Shown: in pieces, positions 1 through 8,562 of the stretch | Position numbering within the stretch: position 1 is the first letter of the stretch | Layout: the number at the start of each line of letters is the position of its first letter | DNA from: CAYSCS01 sp964429695 | GTDB taxonomy: Bacteria > Acidobacteriota > Aminicenantia > Aminicenantales > Aminicenantaceae | Assembly (NCBI GenBank): GCA_964429695.1 | Contig: CAYSCS010000110.1 | Span: 1 to 23,886, forward strand | DNA length: 23,886 nt | Direction: 5' to 3' | Program-made: the position numbers and the translations under genes | The notes under the pieces: generated by a model | Databases searched by the model: none | What the model was told of the DNA's origin: nothing | What the model saw: only the letters and a program-made list of their open reading frames with translations

Positions 1-152
1 CCACCGTTTTTTAGGATTTTGAGGGCGGTTGGGTCTTTGACTGAGACTCCTGTGCGGCGCAGGACTTCGAGGGAGGCGAAGTGGATTTGCTCGCACTCTT
101 GGGGAGAGAGAATGTTCAAACGAGGTATCTTAAGTCTGTAAGTGTCTTTCAT
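1..152 (-). CDS. Trimethylamine methyltransferase (MttB) family protein, N-terminus only
   Basis: This is the first 50 residues of a gene that runs off the left edge. The translation begins MKDTYRLKIPRLNILSPQEC and continues with an Ile-His pair, then a Leu-Glu-Val-Leu stretch and Gly-Val. This matches the usual MttB opening, a Leu-Ser start to a helix that leads to a 'iLeevGv' segment. Members transfer a methyl group from trimethylamine, glycine betaine or related quaternary amines to a corrinoid protein. The part that would hold a pyrrolysine codon is outside the window, so the substrate class is unknown. The start at 152 was chosen because GAGGAG lies six bases upstream. An in-frame ATG at 170 has no ribosome binding site. 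The family call rests on a short segment and is therefore moderate. Confidence 0.62.
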   Translation of the reverse strand, partial: MKDTYRLKIPRLNILSPQECEQIHFASLEVLRRTGVSVKDPTALKILKNG

Positions 153-203
153 GCTCTTCTCCTCATCCATAATAATTTTTAATTAAGACATGGTTTTTCC
201 CTA

Positions 204-232
204 ACATTAAATTTTTTTAAAAAATTTAATGT
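204..232. repeat. Perfect 29-bp AT-only palindrome
   Basis: Two 14-base arms, ACATTAAATTTTTT and its exact complement, flank a single T. The site lies between the end of the DUF885 gene and the start of the MttB-like gene, both on the minus strand. It could be a rho-independent terminator of unusual composition, since it carries its own T run on both strands, or an operator for the MttB gene. The sequence alone does not separate these. Confidence 0.6.
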
Positions 233-318
233 CTAAATCTCATCTAAAGGAAAACTGTAACCCTGGAGCTTTTCGTCTGTACTCATCGAGGGAAAAATTC
301 GCAGAAGATAATTATCTT

Positions 319-2115
319 TCATGTCTCTGGACGGGAAAGCTCTTGTTCTATGAACCAGTCTATATGCTTTTCGAGAAGAGGGAAAGGCAGGGAGCCGCTT
401 TCGAGGAGCGCATCGTGAAATTTTCTGAGGTCAAATCTATCTCCAAGTTTTTTCTCTGCTTTTTTTCTCAGTTCAAACATTTTCATGCTCCCCAGTTTAT
501 ATCCCAGCGCCTGAGCAGGGATGTCTGCTGAATAGCGCAGAGTCTCAGTCTTGATCTGGGTTTCAGATTCGATTAGATTTTCCTTCATGAATTTAATCGC
601 CTGAGACCTTGGCCATTCAAAGAAGTTCATTCCCGTATCGACTACGAGTCTGGTTGAGAGAAAGAGGTCCATCAGGTATTTCCCACAGAGGCTATAAGGG
701 TCATTAAACAATCCGCATTCAAGAGCGAGCCACGAAGCATATTCGGCCCATCCTTCGGTGAATGCGTTATGGATTGTTTCTCGACGGAAAAGAGGGAGTT
801 GTTCATTTTCGAACTGAGTAGCGATGTGAAAATGGTGACCGGGGACTAACTCATGATAGATGAGCCCTTCTGCCATGAGCAAGGAGCGTTCGCTGAGTTT
901 TGAGCCGTTATAATAATATATGCCCTTTGGCCTCTTTTTTGTGGGAGGGTCATAAAAGCCGAAAGTCATGGCTTCTTCTAGTTCCGGGGCAAGTCTTTCC
1001 ACCCCATATGGTGCTTTTGGTTTTCTCATAAAGATAAGACTGAGCCTGGCATTTATTTCTGAAAGGTAGGAGTTGAGCCTCGTCTCTATTTCCTGGGGCG
1101 AGCTGGGGAAAAAGCGCGGGTCTTTCTTGAGAAATTGACGGAAATATTCTCGTGAGCCGTCAAATCCCACTGCCTGCCGTATCTCATCTATCTTTTCAAT
1201 GTCTTTCTCAACCTCCTCAAGACCGATGTGATGAATTTCTTCTGGACTGAGCTCAAGAGTCGTTTGAACCCTGATGAGGTAGAGATAATAGTCTTTTCCT
1301 TGAGGATACTGCCAGAGACCTACCGAATCAGGAGCCTTTGCAGCATAATCTCCTTTAACGTAGAGCAATAGATTTTCAAGTACAGGATTTATTTCAGTCT
1401 CAATTAAGGAAGCCACCTTTTTCTGGAATTCTCGTCTTTCTTCCTCTTCTATTGCTTTAAGCCTTTCCTCTCTTACGAAAAAGATGCTCTTTGTGCTTTT
1501 TTCGATGAATGAGCTCAGGAAAGGAATCACTATTTCCAGCTCATCCTTAGGAATTACTATTCCCCTTTTTTGTTGCTCCTCGAGTCTTGTTTTAATTTCC
1601 TCTCCATAGTCACGATATTTTTCGAGCAAAAAAAGGTAATGCTTGAGGTCTTCCACATTTCTGAACTCATGAATCATGAATGCTCTATGGACATAAGGTA
1701 AAAGCGACGAGTAAGGAGTGATGGGGAATGAAAGCCAGAAGAATCGAAGACCTTCAACAGTATTTTTCGCTTCCCATCGTAGTATTTCTAAAGTTAAATA
1801 CTCTTCATGGCTTAGTTCTTCAGGTAGTATCCGAGCGAGCTTCTCGAGAACCGAAGAGGCATAATCGGCCTCGGAGCGAGCATAAGAAAAAGAAAGATCA
1901 GGAAGTTTTTCAATAGATAACCCTTGCTTCAGACGGAGGTAAAGACTCTCCTCGAGCAGATGTCTTGAATAATCTTCGGCAACCTGATGAAGGATTTTTG
2001 AACTCTCTGAGGCTTCAGGCCTTGAGATTTGTTCCCTTTCTTTCTTGCATGAAAAAGAGAAAAAAATAAAAAAACATACGCAAACAAGAAGAAGATAGAT
2101 CTTTTTTCTTTTCAT
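319..2115 (-). CDS. DUF885-family lipoprotein, putative metallopeptidase
   Basis: This 598-residue protein starts with a basic N-terminus, a hydrophobic stretch (residues 6-22) and a Cys at 23 in a lipobox-like Ser-Phe-Ser-Cys context, so it is probably a lipoprotein. The C-terminal half carries HELVPGHH at 421-428 and EGWAEYA at 454-460. This pair is characteristic of DUF885, which resembles zinc carboxypeptidases, and His421, Glu422 and the second Glu are the likely metal and catalytic residues. The middle is helical and rich in Glu and Arg. Length is normal for the family. The N-terminus has no clear ribosome binding site, but the signal sequence supports this start. Substrate unknown; extracytoplasmic peptide hydrolysis is the best inference. 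Confidence 0.85.
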   Translation of the reverse strand: MKRKKIYLLLVCVCFFIFFSFSCKKEREQISRPEASESSKILHQVAEDYSRHLLEESLYLRLKQGLSIEKLPDLSFSYARSEADYASSVLEKLARILPEELSHEEYLTLEILRWEAKNTVEGLRFFWLSFPITPYSSLLPYVHRAFMIHEFRNVEDLKHYLFLLEKYRDYGEEIKTRLEEQQKRGIVIPKDELEIVIPFLSSFIEKSTKSIFFVREERLKAIEEEERREFQKKVASLIETEINPVLENLLLYVKGDYAAKAPDSVGLWQYPQGKDYYLYLIRVQTTLELSPEEIHHIGLEEVEKDIEKIDEIRQAVGFDGSREYFRQFLKKDPRFFPSSPQEIETRLNSYLSEINARLSLIFMRKPKAPYGVERLAPELEEAMTFGFYDPPTKKRPKGIYYYNGSKLSERSLLMAEGLIYHELVPGHHFHIATQFENEQLPLFRRETIHNAFTEGWAEYASWLALECGLFNDPYSLCGKYLMDLFLSTRLVVDTGMNFFEWPRSQAIKFMKENLIESETQIKTETLRYSADIPAQALGYKLGSMKMFELRKKAEKKLGDRFDLRKFHDALLESGSLPFPLLEKHIDWFIEQELSRPET

Positions 2116-2990
2116 TTCATTCGTCTTGAAGGTAAGGAATCATGAATTAAACTCCTTGTTTATCACAAAATAAAAATTGAGTAAAGAATGCTCTCTGAGG
2201 AGGATAAATACTTTTAAAATTTGGAGACATTCCTTCCTTGTTAATCATCAATGAAGCGCAAATGATGAGGCGGTGTGTTCGAAGATTCAAGAACACGGAG
2301 AAGTATTTTCTTCATCTGGCATTAATTATCGCATTGGGATTATATTTTATTATTTCCAAAATTAGTTTGACTCCAATAAGAGAAAAAATCATACGAACTG
2401 TTCTATATTTAAGCTTTACCATGAGGCATTTCTAAAAGGGATAAGTACCACAGGAGAGAAAAAGCCTTTTACAGCAGAAAAATTGGGGATTTTTATAAGA
2501 ATGTGAGTGAAGAAAAATGAGCCTTCTTAAAACTCTAAGGTTTCGTGAGCAAGGGTTATGCTCTTCTAAGTTATTGTGTAGCTAAGGCCAAAGAGGGAAG
2601 AAGGAGGGAGCTCCGCAGAAAAATCTCACTAAATGGAGAGGAGTTGACAGAGTATCATTTGGAAAAGGAAAATTGAAAGGGATGTTGCGGAACTGGCTAA
2701 AGTGAAAAATTAACTGGAAATAGAGTGTGCGTTGGTGGTAGTAGGGTTTTAAAGAGATAGATAGAAGTTCCAAAATTTCGGAAAGATTTTTAAGTGAAGT
2801 AGTTCTTATTCTCTATTAATGATTTTTACTTGAGGATAAAATATTTTGAAACAAAGATTACAGATTAAGGATGAAAAGGGAAGTGGGGAAAAGGGAGGCA
2901 AGCTTCCTCTTTTTACGTGGGTTAATTTCTTGACTCTTGACTCAGAATGAGTTCAAATTAATCGAAGGCTGGGAGGAAGAGGAGGGAAGG
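2116..2990. other. Long intergenic stretch, no convincing gene
   Basis: This stretch separates the divergent DUF885 and MBL-fold genes. It is AT-rich on the left and strongly purine-rich on the plus strand from about 2580 to 2930. The only open frames are short (65 codons or fewer), lack ribosome binding sites and look unlike proteins of the region. I see no tRNA, repeat array or clear terminator. It must hold the two divergent promoters, but none stands out. Confidence 0.5.
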
Positions 2991-3938
2991 ATGTCGAAGC
3001 GATACATTCTGTCACATTTATTTTTGCTTTTCTTCCTGATTTTTATCTTCTGCTCTAGAAAAATTTCCAACGAGCCTAGAGAAGCCTCTGACAAATCGGG
3101 GATTAAGAAGTCTAAAATTGTTCTGCTCGGGACTGGAACTCCTAACGCTGAACCCGACCGCTCAGGGACCTCAATAGCCATTGTCGTAGGAGAGGTTTCT
3201 TACATTGTTGATTTTGGTCCTGGAATCGTAAGACGTGCTTCTGCAGCATCTACTCGGGGAATAGAGGCTCTTAAGCCCCAGAATTTGAGGATTGTCTTTC
3301 TCACCCACCTTCATTCTGACCATACCACAGGATATCCTGACTTAATTTTTACACCTTGGGTTTTAGGAAGGGATAGACCGCTTCAAGTTTTTGGACCACC
3401 CGGAATTAAAGCCATGACAGAAAACATCCTCAAGGCTTATGAAGAGGATGTTCGAGTAAGGATAGAAGGACTTGAGCCTGCAAACACAGAGGGATACAAA
3501 GTTCAGGCGCATGAAATAGAAGAAGGCGATATCTTTGAAGACGAAAATGTGCGGGTTAAATCTTTTCTTGTTGAACATGGTTCATGGAATTTTGCCTTGG
3601 GATTCAGATTTGACACGCCTGAGAGGGTCATCGTCATTTCAGGTGACACGAGGCCATCAAAAAACCTCATCGAAAACGCTAAGGGTTGCGATGTTTTAAT
3701 TCACGAAGTCTATTCTTTGGCTTGGTTTGCAAAACAGAAGCCAGAATGGCAGAGATATCACTCAGCATTTCATACCTCATCCAGAGAACTGGCTGAAATA
3801 GCCCAAAAGATAAGACCGCGACTTCTCATCCTCTATCACCAGCTCTTCCGCGGCTTCAGGGAAAAGGACCTCCTCAAAGAGATAAGAAAGTATTACAAAG
3901 GGAAGGTTGTTTTCGGTCATGACCTTGATATCTATTAA
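2991..3938 (+). CDS. MBL-fold hydrolase, lipoprotein, RNase Z/arylsulfatase-like
   Basis: The 315-residue product has a lipoprotein signal (hydrophobic residues 8-20, Cys21 in a Phe-Ile-Phe-Cys context). It then has a metallo-beta-lactamase fold of the RNase Z-like branch: LLGTGTPN at 45-52, the zinc motif HLHSDH at 106-111, His195 in VEHG, Asp219 in SGDT, and His261. This set is complete, so the enzyme should bind two metals and be active. RNase Z itself is cytoplasmic, so a lipid-anchored copy more likely acts on a small phospho- or sulfo-ester outside the inner membrane. The ATG at 2991 follows GGAGGGAAGG. A TTG at 2937 would extend it but would bury the signal peptide. It is a single gene with no operon partner. 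Confidence 0.85.
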   Translation: MSKRYILSHLFLLFFLIFIFCSRKISNEPREASDKSGIKKSKIVLLGTGTPNAEPDRSGTSIAIVVGEVSYIVDFGPGIVRRASAASTRGIEALKPQNLRIVFLTHLHSDHTTGYPDLIFTPWVLGRDRPLQVFGPPGIKAMTENILKAYEEDVRVRIEGLEPANTEGYKVQAHEIEEGDIFEDENVRVKSFLVEHGSWNFALGFRFDTPERVIVISGDTRPSKNLIENAKGCDVLIHEVYSLAWFAKQKPEWQRYHSAFHTSSRELAEIAQKIRPRLLILYHQLFRGFREKDLLKEIRKYYKGKVVFGHDLDIY

Positions 3939-4149
3939 AGCCTTTGGGATATGTTTTCAAAAGAGAAGTCTTCTAGACTCAAGGACTCAGAAGGAATGAG
4001 AGCCATAATATAAGAGGGAGGATGATAGATAGACTCAATTATACTCCTCTTAATCTTAACCCTCAAAATTAAAATAAGATATGTATATATTTTCGTTTAC
4101 CCCATGAGTTTTTGCCATCTAATATTTAAAAAGGAGCTAAATTTTAAGA

Positions 4150-5382
4150 GTGAAAAAAACAGTAAAGGATAAGCTTAAAGCTTGGAAGTGGGAATTAGAA
4201 AAGACGCTTAAGGACTTAATTTCCATTCCTACTTCTAATCCTCCCGGACTTGGATACAGGGAATGTGCAGATTATATCTCCAAAAAGCTTGATGAATGGG
4301 GGATTGAGCATAGAGTAATAACTGTCCCTGACCCGAAGTATCCTCGCTTTTCAATAATCGGTTCCTATGGCCATGGCATGTCAGGTCTTCATTTTCACGG
4401 GCATTATGATGTCGTCCCCGCATCATCTTCTGCCCTATTTACTCCTCAATTAGAAAGGGGACTTCTTTATGGAAGAGGAAGCTCTGATATGAAAGGAGGC
4501 CTAGTGGTCATCCTTTATGCCCTACGCCTCCTAAAGGAGCTTCCGTTATTTCCAAGAGGAAGAATATCTTTTTCTTTTGTCCCAGATGAAGAGACAGGCG
4601 GTGCAAAAGGAACGAGGTATCTTCTGGAAAACAACCTTCTACCTGAAAATTGCCTGGGAATGCTAATGCCTGAGCCTACTAGCGGGTCAATCTGGAATGC
4701 CAATAAAGGAGCCTTAACTTATAAGATTATTATTTCGGGAAAATCGGCTCATGTTGGTCTCGCTTATCAGGGAGTAAATGCTTTTGAGCAAATGGTGGAA
4801 CTTGCCCATTCATTCCAGAAAATTAAAAAAAAAGTTGAGATGAGAAAAACATGCTTGCCAGGGAGCTTAAAAAAGACCAGCCGCTCGGTAATGCTTATTG
4901 GTGGTGAGGCAGGAAGCGGGGTGAGCTTTAATCTTGTTCCAGAGAAAAGCTATTTCACTCTTGACCTAAGGCTCAACCCTGAGGAAGATATGTCCAAGGC
5001 CAGAGAAGAGATAGAGAAAGTAATTGAGAGACATAGGAAGAGGGGCATGAAAATTAAGGCTGAGGTGCTCCAAGAGGGAGAGCCATCTGTTGTAAGTGTG
5101 GAGACAGAGCTCGCTCAGGCCTTAAAAAAGGCAATATTCGAGGTAAAAAAATTCATCCCCAAATTTGAGCTTTGCCCCGGTCTTTGTGAGATACGCTATT
5201 TCCACAAACTAAATATACCGGCTTATGCCTATGGCCCTGGATTGATTGAAGTCGCCCATTGTCCTAAAGAATATGTGCGGATGAAAGATGTTCTAGATTG
5301 TACATTGATATATTTTCTTACAGCTTATTATCTTATGGGCGATAAAAAACTTTATCCAGAAAAGCTTAAGAGGCTTAAATAA
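4150..5382 (+). CDS. M20-family metallopeptidase (ArgE/DapE/CPG2-like)
   Basis: This 410-residue protein has the full M20 active site: GHYDVVP at 84-90 (His85, Asp87), the bridging Asp113 in SSDMKGG, the catalytic pair Glu147-Glu148 in DEETGG, Glu175, and His380 near the C-terminus in VAHCPKE. A dimerisation lid lies between about residues 185 and 300. Members remove acyl or amino-acid groups from peptides or N-acyl amino acids (acetylornithine, succinyl-diaminopimelate, dipeptides). No signal peptide is seen, so it is cytoplasmic. The start is a GTG, with AAGGAG about 13 bases upstream, which is a long spacing. No biosynthetic neighbours point to arginine or lysine synthesis, so a general peptidase or deacylase role is more likely. 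Confidence 0.88.
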   Translation: MKKTVKDKLKAWKWELEKTLKDLISIPTSNPPGLGYRECADYISKKLDEWGIEHRVITVPDPKYPRFSIIGSYGHGMSGLHFHGHYDVVPASSSALFTPQLERGLLYGRGSSDMKGGLVVILYALRLLKELPLFPRGRISFSFVPDEETGGAKGTRYLLENNLLPENCLGMLMPEPTSGSIWNANKGALTYKIIISGKSAHVGLAYQGVNAFEQMVELAHSFQKIKKKVEMRKTCLPGSLKKTSRSVMLIGGEAGSGVSFNLVPEKSYFTLDLRLNPEEDMSKAREEIEKVIERHRKRGMKIKAEVLQEGEPSVVSVETELAQALKKAIFEVKKFIPKFELCPGLCEIRYFHKLNIPAYAYGPGLIEVAHCPKEYVRMKDVLDCTLIYFLTAYYLMGDKKLYPEKLKRLK

Positions 5383-5389
5383 GAATCAG

Positions 5390-5412
5390 GCGCAATCACG
5401 CGCTCTTTTTTT
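5390..5412 (+). terminator. Possible weak rho-independent terminator
   Basis: A GCGC / GCGC stem of four GC pairs around a six-base loop is followed, after TC, by seven Ts. It lies just after the M20 gene stop. The stem is short, so termination may be partial. Confidence 0.4.
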
Positions 5413-5653
5413 AGTTGATGAGAATGATTTCATCAAGAATTTAGGACTTCCTATAGAGACCTTTCCTAGCTTAGAGATTGTCTGGATTTATTCAAAAGTC
5501 ACACGATCATTTTATGAGTCAAAGGAAAACAACTTCTTTATAAAGATGTCAGTAAAAATTTCTTTAATTTTATCTACCTTTTATTTTTGATTTTCTATGA
5601 TTAAAATTAGTTTTCAAAAAATTTGATTTTTTCTTTAAAGGAGCTCTTAGACA

Positions 5654-6400
5654 ATGAAAGGCGAGGAGAGGGAAATTGTTCGCTTAGGAAAATGGCTTCC
5701 AGATAGGACTCATTTCAAAGAAAATCTTCATAATTTTATTTATGCTCTATTGATAATCTGCCTTATGATGATAGAGACGCTCTTGCCTCCTTTTGTCAAG
5801 AGGGGCGTTGCCTGGTATTCCTTCTACATTGGAGCGTATCTTAAATATTTGCTCAGAGCGGCTTTTGTTCTCTTTATTGTTCTTGTTCTTGAAAAAAGGC
5901 CTCTGAGTTCTCTTGGCTTTAGGAATTTCAAGAAAAACGGCCTTTTTTTCTACCGAGAAATATTCTGGACTATTATTCTCTGTCTTATTCTCTTGCCTGG
6001 TATTAGATTCGCTCCTTCCCAACCTTTCTATCAAAACTTAAGCCAGGCGCGACTTCTGTTTCATGCCGTTTATATTCTGCTCGCTGTTTCCCTGGTTGAA
6101 GAAATGGTCTGGAGGGGTTTTATTTTCTCCAGGCTTTCACTTTCCACAGGCAAATTGTTGGCTCTGCTTATTAGCTCAATCTTTAACTCTCTTTGGCACC
6201 TTCCTTACTACCAGAAATTTTCCTTCACCCAAGGTAGCTCTTTGCTTCCATCTTTGGCTGTAACATTTATAATGGCGCTGGTCATGTGTTTTATCACTTT
6301 AGCAACGGAGAGAATTATCGGACGCTGGAACGTCTATCCCGTTATCGCCCTTCACTGGTTCGGTGATATCGGTTTTTATCTATTGAACAAGATCCTATAA
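5654..6400 (+). CDS. CPBP-family intramembrane glutamic endopeptidase
   Basis: This 248-residue protein has several membrane segments (about 29-45, 63-80, 104-118, 136-148, 168-180, 200-218). It carries the three CPBP/CAAX-protease motifs: Glu149-Glu150 with Arg154 (EEMVWR), Phe177 to His182 (FNSLWH), and HWFGD at 234-238. The Glu pair and the two His residues form the active site in the Rce1-like family. Bacterial members act in bacteriocin maturation and self-immunity or cleave regulators within the membrane. The start ATG follows AAAGGAGCTC at a good distance. No bacteriocin-like peptide gene is evident next to it, so the substrate is unknown. A second membrane peptidase-like gene follows at 7131, which may be meaningful. 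Confidence 0.83.
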   Translation: MKGEEREIVRLGKWLPDRTHFKENLHNFIYALLIICLMMIETLLPPFVKRGVAWYSFYIGAYLKYLLRAAFVLFIVLVLEKRPLSSLGFRNFKKNGLFFYREIFWTIILCLILLPGIRFAPSQPFYQNLSQARLLFHAVYILLAVSLVEEMVWRGFIFSRLSLSTGKLLALLISSIFNSLWHLPYYQKFSFTQGSSLLPSLAVTFIMALVMCFITLATERIIGRWNVYPVIALHWFGDIGFYLLNKIL

Positions 6401-6485
6401 AATTATTTGTGTTTCGTTGGAAGATGTTTTCATCATATCAATTAGAATTTAACCCTGGAATTGTTAAAAAACCTTGGAGGAAGAG

Positions 6486-6575
6486 ATGAAAAAGATTGGC
6501 ATAGAAGGAGTAACAGATTGGGGAAATTTTGCGAGAGTTATTCATCATGAGGAAAGTTGGTATTTGTATGGTTAG
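6486..6575 (+). CDS. Short ORF, 29 codons, leader peptide or detached N-terminus
   Basis: GGAGG followed five bases later by ATG is the best translation start in this interval. It opens a 29-residue frame starting MKKIGIEGVT and ending in TAG. The frame overlaps the start of the next gene, which has no good ribosome binding site of its own. Two readings are possible: a leader peptide coupled to the membrane protein, or the true N-terminus of that protein separated by a one-base change between 6514 and 6572. I do not recognise the peptide. It is not hydrophobic. Confidence 0.4.
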   Translation: MKKIGIEGVTDWGNFARVIHHEESWYLYG

Positions 6576-6975
6576 AGCTTTTGGCTTTCTGTTTTTTTAT
6601 TTTCCAATGTTGGGACCGTCGGCTGACAAATTAGATTATTTTTTTACGGCTATCGTATTAGTCACTGTAGCCATCGTTGTTCTAGAGTTAGCTATGGCGA
6701 TCTATTTAGAAATGGTTGCATCGGAAGACGAAAAAAGGCACTTATCCAGGATGAGAGAAACCCTAATGAAATTTTTAGGTATGGTAATTATTGCCGTTTT
6801 GATTGAGGAATTGATCATGCTTCTCCGTTTTGGCGAAGCCGTTAAAATTCATTATATTCCTCATGCCGGTCTGACCTTTACCGAAGTATTTCCTTTGATT
6901 TTGGGTCTCAGCTTTTGCCTGAAGATGACAATACCCCTGGAAGAGCTTATTGAGAGAAAAAATGAAAAGAAATAG
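6547..6975 (+). CDS. Small integral membrane protein, unknown
   Basis: This 142-residue protein (148 if the TTG at 6529 is used) has about four hydrophobic segments, roughly at residues 5-20, 29-52, 80-95 and 110-128. A charged loop around 56-72 contains several Glu, Lys and Arg residues, and the tail is a short basic/acidic helix. The overall size and layout resemble PsiE-like or other four-helix membrane proteins, but no motif lets me name it. The start is uncertain, since neither ATG 6547 nor TTG 6529 has a convincing ribosome binding site, whereas the overlapping short frame does. It lies between two membrane peptidase-like genes. Confidence 0.55.
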   Translation: MRKVGICMVRAFGFLFFYFPMLGPSADKLDYFFTAIVLVTVAIVVLELAMAIYLEMVASEDEKRHLSRMRETLMKFLGMVIIAVLIEELIMLLRFGEAVKIHYIPHAGLTFTEVFPLILGLSFCLKMTIPLEELIERKNEKK

Positions 6976-7130
6976 GTAGGGATTTGGACTCTCATGGTCG
7001 GCAGATCTTTGCGCTTAATTACAGCACTATCTCTTTCATAGCGTTACGAAGTAATTTTGTTTGGAAAAAGAGAAAAGGAGATAAGTATCATATCGGGAAC
7101 AATAATAGATATAACCGGAGGGGAAAGACG

Positions 7131-7847
7131 ATGAGAATTCGTAAATCATTGTTAATCTGGGCTGTATTTCTTTTCTTGGGGTCAATAATATCTATTTTCC
7201 TCCACGAATGCGCACATGGGCTTGGTTCCCATATCGAGGGGATCCATGTAAGCACTGGATTCAACCGCATTGGTGACGCAGGCAAGCGCCCCTCTGATCC
7301 CGATTTTCGAGAAAACTTAAGCTTCCAAAGAGGAAAGATCGTTGGAGATTTGAGCGGTCCGATTTTGAACTGGATGCTAGCCATATTCTTCACTGTGCTA
7401 CTTTACTTGAAAACTAATTCGGATTGGCTGGCCTTGGTCTACGGTGCTACATCCCTATCCAACAGCTTGGCTCGCCTCATTCCAATGGGTAATTTTTTTC
7501 TCGGCGCCAGCATGGGAAACTTAGTCGTTGAAGATGAAGTCAGCGCTGGAATATTAACCATCGAGGATCTCAAATTTCCTCTTTCGTTTAGTGAATTACG
7601 AGCCCTCACCGAAACCCGACCCGAATTTTTCCTATCTCAACCAAAAATATATATCTTGCCAGTCTTATCCTTTAGCCTTGCAGTCACCTGCCTCATTTTT
7701 ACTTACTCACGATTATGTCGGTTATACCGAAAAGAGTTTTCCTCTCTATTTTCCAGAATGCTCTTTGCCTTAATGCCAATTCTTGTTGGCCCCCTTGTGC
7801 TTGTCTTGACCCATTGGCTCGATAACATCATTCGGATTAATTGGTAA
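7131..7847 (+). CDS. M50-like membrane protein with HExxH motif
   Basis: The 238-residue product begins with a hydrophobic segment (8-24) that runs straight into HECAHGLG at 25-32, a zinc-protease HExxH inside or beside a membrane helix, as in site-2-protease-type (M50) enzymes. Further membrane segments lie at about 81-92, 170-190 and 208-226. SGPILNW at 75-81 could play the part of the second helix motif, but the canonical Asn-Pro-Asp-Gly is not evident, so catalysis is likely yet unproven. The ATG at 7131 follows GGAGGGG seven bases upstream. The open frame extends further left to 6984, but without a start signal. Alternative view: a membrane protein that has kept only the metal site. Confidence 0.7.
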   Translation: MRIRKSLLIWAVFLFLGSIISIFLHECAHGLGSHIEGIHVSTGFNRIGDAGKRPSDPDFRENLSFQRGKIVGDLSGPILNWMLAIFFTVLLYLKTNSDWLALVYGATSLSNSLARLIPMGNFFLGASMGNLVVEDEVSAGILTIEDLKFPLSFSELRALTETRPEFFLSQPKIYILPVLSFSLAVTCLIFTYSRLCRLYRKEFSSLFSRMLFALMPILVGPLVLVLTHWLDNIIRINW

Positions 7848-8041
7848 ATAAAGCAAGCTTGGCAAGGCTCCAGGATGATTTGATGCACCCCCAGGCAGAG
7901 GCTATTTTCGCTGAGTTCGCTCCTTTCCTCTTTTTTAGCCGTTCATGAAAGTTCTGAATATTAAAATCAGCCCGCAGAATACGGAACTAGACCACTTCGC
8001 CTCCCCTTCAGTGTAATCTAAGATTCCCTTCCTTAATGATC

Positions 8042-8562
8042 TTACCCTTTTAGCTCCTTTAAACTGAGCTTTGGGTGGAGGGGATCAATCCCGGATGACC
8101 ACAAAATTTGCTCATATCTTAAAACCTTTAGATATTTCTTGATGGAACCATCAACGCTAAAAATGCCCCAAATTAAGGAGTGCACTGAATCAAAAGCGCT
8201 GGGGAGTATCCTCTCATATACCCGCTGGACTAAAGTGTTTGTTTCGTTTACCCGACCCTCAAGAGAACATAAATCCGAAGAAATGACTACACTAATTTGG
8301 CCTCGCTCTCCTTCAAGACAAGCCCTGAATATCTTCCACCCCTTGGAGGTGAAAACATCCTCTCCCGCTTCGCCTCTAAACGGATTTTTTCTTCCTGCTT
8401 CGCCAGAATCGCCCCCAACCGATTCTTCACTGCTATCTTTTTCCCCTCAAAGGGTCCTCTGATGTAGCATCCTTTGCGAAGTACGATTCTTAAAGGATAG
8501 CGTTTGCAACTTAGGAATATATTCTTTCTGAAAAAATGGACAATCTTCTTAGAGTCCTTCAT
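8042..8562 (-). pseudogene. Frameshifted hypothetical gene
   Basis: Reading leftwards, a 91-codon frame starts at ATG 8562 (MKDSKKIVHFF...). It looks protein-like up to about residue 67 and then degenerates. The next frame becomes protein-like from about 8360 (EDVFTSKGWKIFRACLEGER) and stays open to a TAA at 8042, with segments such as LEGRVNETNTLVQRVYERIL. Together they give about 173 residues once a one-base change near 8359-8366 is allowed for. The ATG overlaps the TGA of the upstream frame as ATGA, so the two were probably translationally coupled. I do not recognise the protein family. The frameshift may be a true mutation or a sequence error. Confidence 0.55.

Noticed and set aside
229..531. 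Plus-strand ORF of 100 codons overlapping the DUF885 gene end.
   Set aside because: It is antisense to conserved DUF885 sequence, starts inside the palindrome and has no ribosome binding site.
8139..8462. Plus-strand ORF of 107 codons.
   Set aside because: It has no ribosome binding site and a Ser/Pro-rich composition, and it lies opposite better coding signal on the minus strand.
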